The notes under the pieces were generated by a model. The model did no database searches. It was not told the DNA's origin and saw nothing but the letters and a program-made list of their open reading frames with translations. A DNA stretch of 64,000 nt from NCBI GenBank assembly GCA_025352085.1, contig JANXUA010000029.1, positions 55,887-119,886 on the forward strand, in the 5' to 3' direction. Position 1 is the stretch's first letter, and each line of letters starts with the position of its first letter. This stretch comes from Caulobacteraceae bacterium (GTDB lineage Bacteria; Pseudomonadota; Alphaproteobacteria; Caulobacterales; Caulobacteraceae). Of the stretch, positions 59,214-64,000 are shown in pieces. The position numbers were made by a program, and so were the translations under genes.

Positions 59214-61301
59214 CTACGGCCTGACCGGCTCAAGCGCGCTCGCGGCTCCAACCGCTGATACTATGCCGTCGCCCGATCCGCCGCCGTAGGTATAGCCGTA
59301 GCTGCCGCGCTTGAGATCATTGGCCAGGGTGATCGGCGCCGAACCGCCGTGCAGGCGGGCGCGGTAGACCTGCGTCGCTTCCAACACCCGCATCACATAG
59401 TCGCGGGTCTCGGTGAAGGGTATACACTCAATGAAATCCAAGGGGTCGGTCGAGGAGCTGCGCGGATCGCCGCACATTCCGGCCCATTGCGTCGGACGGC
59501 CGGGCCCGGCGTTATAGGCGGCTGCAGCCATGACATACGAGCCGCTGAACTGGGCGACCAACTGGCCGAGATAGGTCGATCCCACCTTCATATTGTAGTC
59601 GGCGTCTTCTAGGCTGCCGTAGCCATAGCCGGCCCGGCGGGCCACGATCGCCGCTGTCGCCGGCATGAGCTGCATCATGCCGCGTGCGCCCGCGCCCGAC
59701 CGGGCATTGGGGTCAAAGCCGCTTTCCTGGCGGGTGATGCCCAGCACCAGCGACGGCTCGGGCGCATCGGCCGCCAGGGGCGTCGTATGCAGGGGGTAGC
59801 CGCGCTCGGGCAGGATGAAGCCGTGCTTGGCCGCATTGCGCACCACCTTCATGGCCAGTTCCTGATCCGCAACACTCTGCGCCAGATCGACCAGCATGGC
59901 CTCGTCGGAGGCGGTGGCGGCGGTTTCCGACATGGAGGCGATGAAGGGTTTGAGAGTGTCCTTGGCGCCGAGGCTGGCGATCAGTCGCGCCGCGCGCACC
60001 GGCTCACGGGCCTCGAACCGCATCCGGTCCGACGTCGAGATTGATGGATCACGTCCGAGCACCATGGTCGCGGCGCCGCCGCGCGATGCGGCAAGCTGGC
60101 CGTAGAAGGTGGTGTAGAATTTCGCCGCCTGGCCAAAATAGAGCTGTGCCGCCAAGGGGTCCCCCTCGGCCTCCGCCGCGCGCCCGCGCCAATAGAGGGC
60201 GCGGCTCTGGGTCAGGGGCGATTGGCCGATCGCCTGGAGCTTGGCGAAATGGTCATCGGCCCGGTGCGGGTCCTTCAGGCGCGTCAGGGCGATCCAACCG
60301 GCGAGGAATTGCGAATCAGCGGCGTCTGGGCCGGTCGTAAGGCCCGTGTGCGCCGCAGCCGCATAGGCCCCCGCGCTATCGCCGGCCCGCAAAAGGGCGC
60401 CGGCGATGCCGCCGTGCTTCCACAGTCGGTCGCCCGCCGCCGGATTGGCGATGGCGTCCGGCAAATAGCCGGTTAGGGCCGTCGCGCCGGCCGAATCGCC
60501 ACGATCGCGCAGGGCGATGACCCGCTCATAGGCCAGACCCGGACTGGTCTGATCAGCCGGGGGCAGGGCGCTGATCAGCGCCGAGGCGGTCGGATCGTTG
60601 CGACGCACGGCCATGCGCGCCTTGGCGATGGCTTGCTGGTCGGGGGGCAGCAGGCGCAGCAGGTCCTGCGACGCCGTGCCATGCGGGCCGTAGAGCAGGA
60701 AATCCTCACGCGCGGCGTAGTCGGCTGGGGTCAGCACATCGCCGAACCGCGACAGCATCAGTTCCTGGGCGTCTTCGTCGAACACCAACGTCCGCCAGGC
60801 CTTGCGGATGACGTCGCCCGCGGCGGCCCGTTGACCGTCCGAACGCAGGGCGCCGGCCAGAGCCATGGCGCCCTGGGCGGTGGCCGGTTCGTCATGTCCA
60901 AACCAGGCGATAATCTCCCGCGACGACAGTCCCGAGCGGTCGAGCAATTTTTCGGCGGCGATCTGGCGGCGAATCGCTCTGGGCCAATCAGCCAGATCGC
61001 GCCTCGCCGAATCGGCTTCGGTCCAGGTCATCGAATCGGGCGCGGCGTCGGCGATGGCCCACAGGGCGATCTTGCGCCAAAGAGGATCGGCCATGGTCGC
61101 CATGACCGCGTGCACACGAGCGCCGTCGCCGCTTTTCGCGGCCGCCAGGGCGCTTACCACCGAATTGGGGTCGTTCACGATCACCGGCGCGACCGGGGAA
61201 TAGGCCGGTTGCGGGGCGTCGCTGGACAAGGTTTGGCCCGTCGCCAATCCCCCCGTAAACATGAGGGCGGTGAGGGCGACGGACGATCTTTTTAGATGCA
61301 T
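59214..61301 (-). CDS. slt: soluble lytic murein transglycosylase
   Basis: This periplasmic enzyme cleaves peptidoglycan glycan strands to 1,6-anhydro products. The 695-residue product from the ATG at 61301 has a Sec signal ([21 protein letters not shown]), a long alpha-superhelical domain of repeats and a C-terminal SLT domain. The catalytic glutamate is in [13 protein letters not shown] and is followed by [13 protein letters not shown] and AAYNAGPGR. The C-terminus is Gly/Tyr/Ala-rich. It is divergent from dapA. Confidence 0.93.
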   Translation of the reverse strand: MHLKRSSVALTALMFTGGLATGQTLSSDAPQPAYSPVAPVIVNDPNSVVSALAAAKSGDGARVHAVMATMADPLWRKIALWAIADAAPDSMTWTEADSARRDLADWPRAIRRQIAAEKLLDRSGLSSREIIAWFGHDEPATAQGAMALAGALRSDGQRAAAGDVIRKAWRTLVFDEDAQELMLSRFGDVLTPADYAAREDFLLYGPHGTASQDLLRLLPPDQQAIAKARMAVRRNDPTASALISALPPADQTSPGLAYERVIALRDRGDSAGATALTGYLPDAIANPAAGDRLWKHGGIAGALLRAGDSAGAYAAAAHTGLTTGPDAADSQFLAGWIALTRLKDPHRADDHFAKLQAIGQSPLTQSRALYWRGRAAEAEGDPLAAQLYFGQAAKFYTTFYGQLAASRGGAATMVLGRDPSISTSDRMRFEAREPVRAARLIASLGAKDTLKPFIASMSETAATASDEAMLVDLAQSVADQELAMKVVRNAAKHGFILPERGYPLHTTPLAADAPEPSLVLGITRQESGFDPNARSGAGARGMMQLMPATAAIVARRAGYGYGSLEDADYNMKVGSTYLGQLVAQFSGSYVMAAAAYNAGPGRPTQWAGMCGDPRSSSTDPLDFIECIPFTETRDYVMRVLEATQVYRARLHGGSAPITLANDLKRGSYGYTYGGGSGDGIVSAVGAASALEPVRP

Positions 61302-61310
61302 CAGCGTATT

Positions 61311-61370
61311 CAACGACAATCCCAACCGACTCCCAACGACCAAACACCCAACGACGAACACCAAACGATC
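61311..61370 (+). repeat. degenerate A/C-rich tandem repeat
   Basis: Five degenerate copies of a 10-15-base unit built on CCCAACGAC follow one another (copies near 61311, 61321, 61332, 61347 and 61361). The strand is almost free of T and poor in G. It lies in the 183-base divergent region between slt and dapA, directly before the slt start. Confidence 0.6.
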
Positions 61371-61484
61371 CTGCGGCCTTCATCGACAAACGGATGGTTG
61401 CCGGTTCGCCCCCTGGCGACCTATGGTTGGAGTCTAACTCAAAACCGCGCCCGCGCGCGGCTCGTTCACGGCTTTTTGCATATC

Positions 61485-62387
61485 ATGACATCTTCCACCG
61501 TTTCGACGTCCCTCTTCAAGGGGGTGATGCCCGCCTTGGTGACCCCGTTCGCCGGCGATCAGGTGGACGAAGACGCCTTTGTCCGTCTGGTCGAGCGCCA
61601 GATCGCCGCCGGCGTGCACGGCCTGGTGCCGGTGGGTACGACTGGCGAGACCGCGACGCTAAGCCACGATGAGCATCGCAGGGTGGTCGCCCTGTGCGTT
61701 AAAACCACGGCCGGCCGACTTCCGGTCATCGCCGGCGCCGGCTCCAATTCCACCGCCGAGGCGATCGAACTGGTCGCTCACGCCAAGGCCGCAGGCGCCC
61801 AGGGCGCCCTGGTGGTGACGCCCTACTACAATCGTCCGAGCCAGGAAGGGCTCTACCAGCATTATCGCGCGATCAATGGCGCGGTCGACCTGCCAGTCAT
61901 TGTCTACAACGTCCCCTCACGCACCAGTGGCGACATCGCCAACGAGACTCTGGCGCGGTTGGCGAAGCTGCCCAACATCGTCGGGATCAAGGACGCCACC
62001 GGCGATATGACCCGCGCCAGCCTGCAGAGGCTGACCTGCGGGCGGGATTGGGTGATGTTGTCGGGCGATGATCCGACGGCGCTCGGCTACATGGCCCATG
62101 GCGGCCACGGCTGCATTTCGGTGACCGCCAACGTCGCGCCGGGGCCGTGCGCCAGGTTCTTCGACGCCTGCCTGGTGGGCGACTGGGCCCGGGCCCTGGC
62201 CCTTCAGGACAAGCTGGTTCGGCTGCACAAGGCCCTCTTCCTCGACGCCTCGCCCGCCCCTACCAAGTTCGCCCTGGCGCATCTGGGCTTGTGCGCGCCG
62301 GACGTGCGCCTGCCGATCGCACCCTGCGCCGAGGGAGTGAAGGCCGACATCCTCACCGCCATGGATGACGCCGGCGCCGCGGCATGA
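61485..62387 (+). CDS. dapA: 4-hydroxy-tetrahydrodipicolinate synthase
   Basis: DapA condenses pyruvate with aspartate semialdehyde toward lysine and diaminopimelate. The 300-residue product from the ATG at 61485 has the substrate motif [10 protein letters not shown], the tyrosine in VYNVPSRT and the Schiff-base lysine in GIKDATGDM. The track start at 61296 reads through the repeat region. A GC-rich hairpin (CCGCGC-CCGC-GCGCGG) lies at 61445-61460 before it. Its stop overlaps smpB (ATGA). Confidence 0.95.
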   Translation: MTSSTVSTSLFKGVMPALVTPFAGDQVDEDAFVRLVERQIAAGVHGLVPVGTTGETATLSHDEHRRVVALCVKTTAGRLPVIAGAGSNSTAEAIELVAHAKAAGAQGALVVTPYYNRPSQEGLYQHYRAINGAVDLPVIVYNVPSRTSGDIANETLARLAKLPNIVGIKDATGDMTRASLQRLTCGRDWVMLSGDDPTALGYMAHGGHGCISVTANVAPGPCARFFDACLVGDWARALALQDKLVRLHKALFLDASPAPTKFALAHLGLCAPDVRLPIAPCAEGVKADILTAMDDAGAAA

Positions 62388-62839
62388 CCGGCAAACTGAT
62401 CGCCGAGAACCGCCGCGCGCGGTTCGACTATTTTCTGGAGGAAAAATTCGAGGCGGGCCTGATTCTGACCGGCTCGGAAGTCAAATCCCTGCGGCTGGGC
62501 AAGGCCAATATCGCCGAATCCTACGCCGGCGGCAATGGCCGCGACCTGATGTTGGTCAACGCCTACATTCCCGAATACGGCCCGGCCAACCGGTTCAATC
62601 ACGAACCGCGTCGTCCGCGCCGTCTGCTATTGCATCGCAAGCAGATCGATAAACTCCTCGGCGCGGTGCGCCGCGATGGGCGCACTATCGTGCCCACCCG
62701 CCTGTACTGGAACGAAAAGGGCCTGGCCAAGCTCGAACTAGCCCTCGCCAAGGGCAAGAGCGCGCCCGACAAGCGCCATACCGAAGCCGAGCGCGACTGG
62801 AAGCGCGAACAGGGCCGCCTGATGCGGGATCGCGGGTAG
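62384..62839 (+). CDS. smpB: SsrA-binding protein SmpB
   Basis: SmpB carries tmRNA to stalled ribosomes. The 151-residue product has the OB-fold core ([40 protein letters not shown]) and the basic C-terminal tail ([20 protein letters not shown]) that acts as a codon mimic. It is translated with dapA through a four-base overlap. No tmRNA gene is visible in the window. Confidence 0.97.
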   Translation: MTGKLIAENRRARFDYFLEEKFEAGLILTGSEVKSLRLGKANIAESYAGGNGRDLMLVNAYIPEYGPANRFNHEPRRPRRLLLHRKQIDKLLGAVRRDGRTIVPTRLYWNEKGLAKLELALAKGKSAPDKRHTEAERDWKREQGRLMRDRG

Positions 62840-62850
62840 GGCATGCGCCT

Positions 62851-63495
62851 CTAGCCCGCCAACACCTCCCGCGCCCGCTCGAAAACCGCGTTGAACATCG
62901 CCGGCGTGAGGCGCCCGGTGTTCGTGTTGAGGCGGCTGCAATGATAGCTGTTGATCACGTGATGGGCGCCGGCGAGGGTCTCGGCGCCGTGGCCACTCGC
63001 GCCCGCCGACGCCGGTAGGCCCAAGGTCTTCATCAAACTGCGACGCGCGACATCGCCCAGGGTAATGATCACCTTCAGACGGGGCAGGGCGGTCAGGCGG
63101 GCGGCGAGAAAAGGACGACAGGCGGCCTCTTCGGCGGGCAAGGGCTTGTTGCCGGGCGGCGCGCAGCGCACCGCATTACTGATCATGCAATCGACGAGCT
63201 GAAGGCCATCGTCGACGCGCGCGCCGTAACGTCCTCGCGCAAAGCCTTGAGCGATCAGGGTTTCGTAGAGCAGAATTCCCGCGAAATCGCCGGTGAAGGG
63301 CCGGCCGGTGCGATTGGCGCCTTGGCGACCGGGGGCCAGACCCAGCACCAGCAGGCGCGCGTCCGGATCGCCGAATGACGGCGCCGGGCCGTTGAACCAA
63401 TCGGGGTGAGCGGCGCGGTTTTCGCCGCGATAGGCGACCAGGCGCGGGCAGAGCGGGCAGTCGCGCGCCGGTTCGCCGGTCGCCCGATCACTCAT
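62851..63495 (-). CDS. uracil-DNA glycosylase, family 5 (UdgB) type
   Basis: This is an iron-sulfur uracil-DNA glycosylase. The 214-residue product from the ATG at 63495 has the cluster cysteines CPLCPRL and later CAPPG and ACRPF. Motif A is GLAPGRQGANRTGRPFTGD, without the catalytic Asp or Asn of family 1, and motif B is HCSRLNTNTGRLT. The pattern fits family 5. It overlaps the NYN-domain gene by eight bases. Upstream in-frame starts (63510, 63585) lie inside that gene. Confidence 0.9.
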   Translation of the reverse strand: MSDRATGEPARDCPLCPRLVAYRGENRAAHPDWFNGPAPSFGDPDARLLVLGLAPGRQGANRTGRPFTGDFAGILLYETLIAQGFARGRYGARVDDGLQLVDCMISNAVRCAPPGNKPLPAEEAACRPFLAARLTALPRLKVIITLGDVARRSLMKTLGLPASAGASGHGAETLAGAHHVINSYHCSRLNTNTGRLTPAMFNAVFERAREVLAG

Positions 63496-64000
63496 CGAGC
63501 GGGCCGTCATGCAGGAATTTCGGAAGTCGATCGCGTTCGCGATGCGGGCGGCCGATGAGGTCTTCCAGATCGGCCAGGTCGACAAAGTCGTCCGCCGCTC
63601 GCCGCAGATCGTCCGACGCCATCGGCGGTTGCGTTTTGACCGTCGAAACCACCGTCACCCGCACGCCGCGCCGCTGCACCGCCTCGATCACCGCCTTGAA
63701 GTCGCCGTCGCCGGAAAAGAGCACAATGTGGTCGGCGCGGGCGGCGATCTCCATCACATCGACAGCGACCTCGACGTCCATGTCGCCGCGGTACCGCTTG
63801 CGGCCCTCCCGATCGGTGTATTCGCGCGCCGGTTTGGTTACCATGGTGAAGCCGTTGTAATCCAGCCAATCGATCAGGGGGCGAATCGACGAAAACTCCT
63901 GATCCTCCATGATAGTGGTGTAGTAATAGGCCCGGATCAGTAAGCCGCGCTTGCGAAATTCATCGAGCAAGCGTTTGAAATCGATATCGAAACCGAGGCT
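63488..64000 (-). CDS. NYN-domain (LabA/DUF88-like) protein, 5' end outside window
   Basis: The reading frame is open to the last base of the window, so the N-terminus is missing. The 170 visible residues show the NYN/PIN-like RNase fold. The segment LLIRAYYYTTI is followed by LSGDGDF-type metal residues (LFSGDGDFKAVIEAVQRRG) and VEVAVDVMEIA. Members cleave or bind RNA; the function here is unknown. The track start at 63970 is only an internal codon. It overlaps the glycosylase gene by eight bases. Confidence 0.88.
   Translation of the reverse strand, partial: SLGFDIDFKRLLDEFRKRGLLIRAYYYTTIMEDQEFSSIRPLIDWLDYNGFTMVTKPAREYTDREGRKRYRGDMDVEVAVDVMEIAARADHIVLFSGDGDFKAVIEAVQRRGVRVTVVSTVKTQPPMASDDLRRAADDFVDLADLEDLIGRPHRERDRLPKFLHDGPLDE

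Noticed and set aside
61356-61370. Second possible LexA box, GAAC-N7-GATC, between slt and dapA
   Set aside because: One mismatch in the second half-site, it falls inside a repeat that creates such patterns, and the neighbouring genes are not typical SOS genes.

Overview
The window is about 64 kb of dense, GC-rich bacterial chromosome with coding density close to 95 percent. Stop/start overlaps of the ATGA or GTGA type are frequent, and there are no insertion sequences, phage genes or CRISPR arrays. The gene content points to an alphaproteobacterium, most likely Caulobacterales. The reasons are a 14-subunit-type nuo operon, a birA-coaX-rnj-mce-DUF1467-proS-lolCD-dnaE block, ntrBC and ntrYX, a short bacterial ProS, fused IspDF, an NtrC without GAFTGA, and a 29-codon SidA-like peptide gene under an alphaproteobacterial LexA box just before dnaE. 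No gene-free stretch exceeds about 240 bases.

Layout. 1-9628: nuoG to nuoN, the distal part of the complex I operon. 9726-18340: ntrYX, a D-amino-acid aminotransferase, hfq, hflX, then convergent mazG and the leucyltransferase gene, and a beta-hydroxyacid dehydrogenase. 18341-19456: a small lower-GC accessory patch with an orphan 116-residue protein, next to a DUF1697 gene broken by one amber codon. 19453-24070: a sterol-desaturase-like hydroxylase, hemB and the H+-pyrophosphatase gene hppA. 24193-28771: a BamE-like lipoprotein, a cytochrome bc1 assembly chaperone, DUF177, plsX, fabH, ihfA and a MerR regulator. 28834-31151: tRNA-Pro(GGG), ctaA, and rplM-rpsI with a terminator-like hairpin in the rplM leader. 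31243-36920: argC, lipA, a Coq10-like protein, an EVE protein, pncC/cinA, ispDF and an esterase. 36969-40506: dusB-ntrB-ntrC. 40503-47804: birA, coaX, rnj, mce, DUF1467, proS, lolC, lolD. 47808-54144: an EF-G-like GTPase and a GST, both on the minus strand, then sidA-like and dnaE. 54160-64000: two RNA methyltransferases, a TetR regulator with a BtuFCD-like ABC system, a lytic transglycosylase, dapA-smpB, a family 5 uracil-DNA glycosylase and a truncated NYN-domain gene.

The most notable large-scale feature is gene order. In most alphaproteobacteria nuoN is followed by birA, and ntrC is followed by ntrY. Here nuoN is followed by ntrY, and ntrC by birA, all in the same orientation. The roughly 31-kb interval ntrY...ntrC therefore looks like a circularly permuted segment inserted between nuoN and birA.

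The most notable small-scale feature is the promoter at 50544-50572. It has a perfect GAAC-N7-GAAC box between its -35 and -10 elements and drives a 29-aa hydrophobic peptide upstream of dnaE, which I read as a DNA-damage checkpoint cassette. Both NtrC and NtrX lack the sigma-54 contact loop, so neither looks able to activate sigma-54 promoters.

No clearly new defence or biosynthetic system is visible. Most of the window is conserved core genome.
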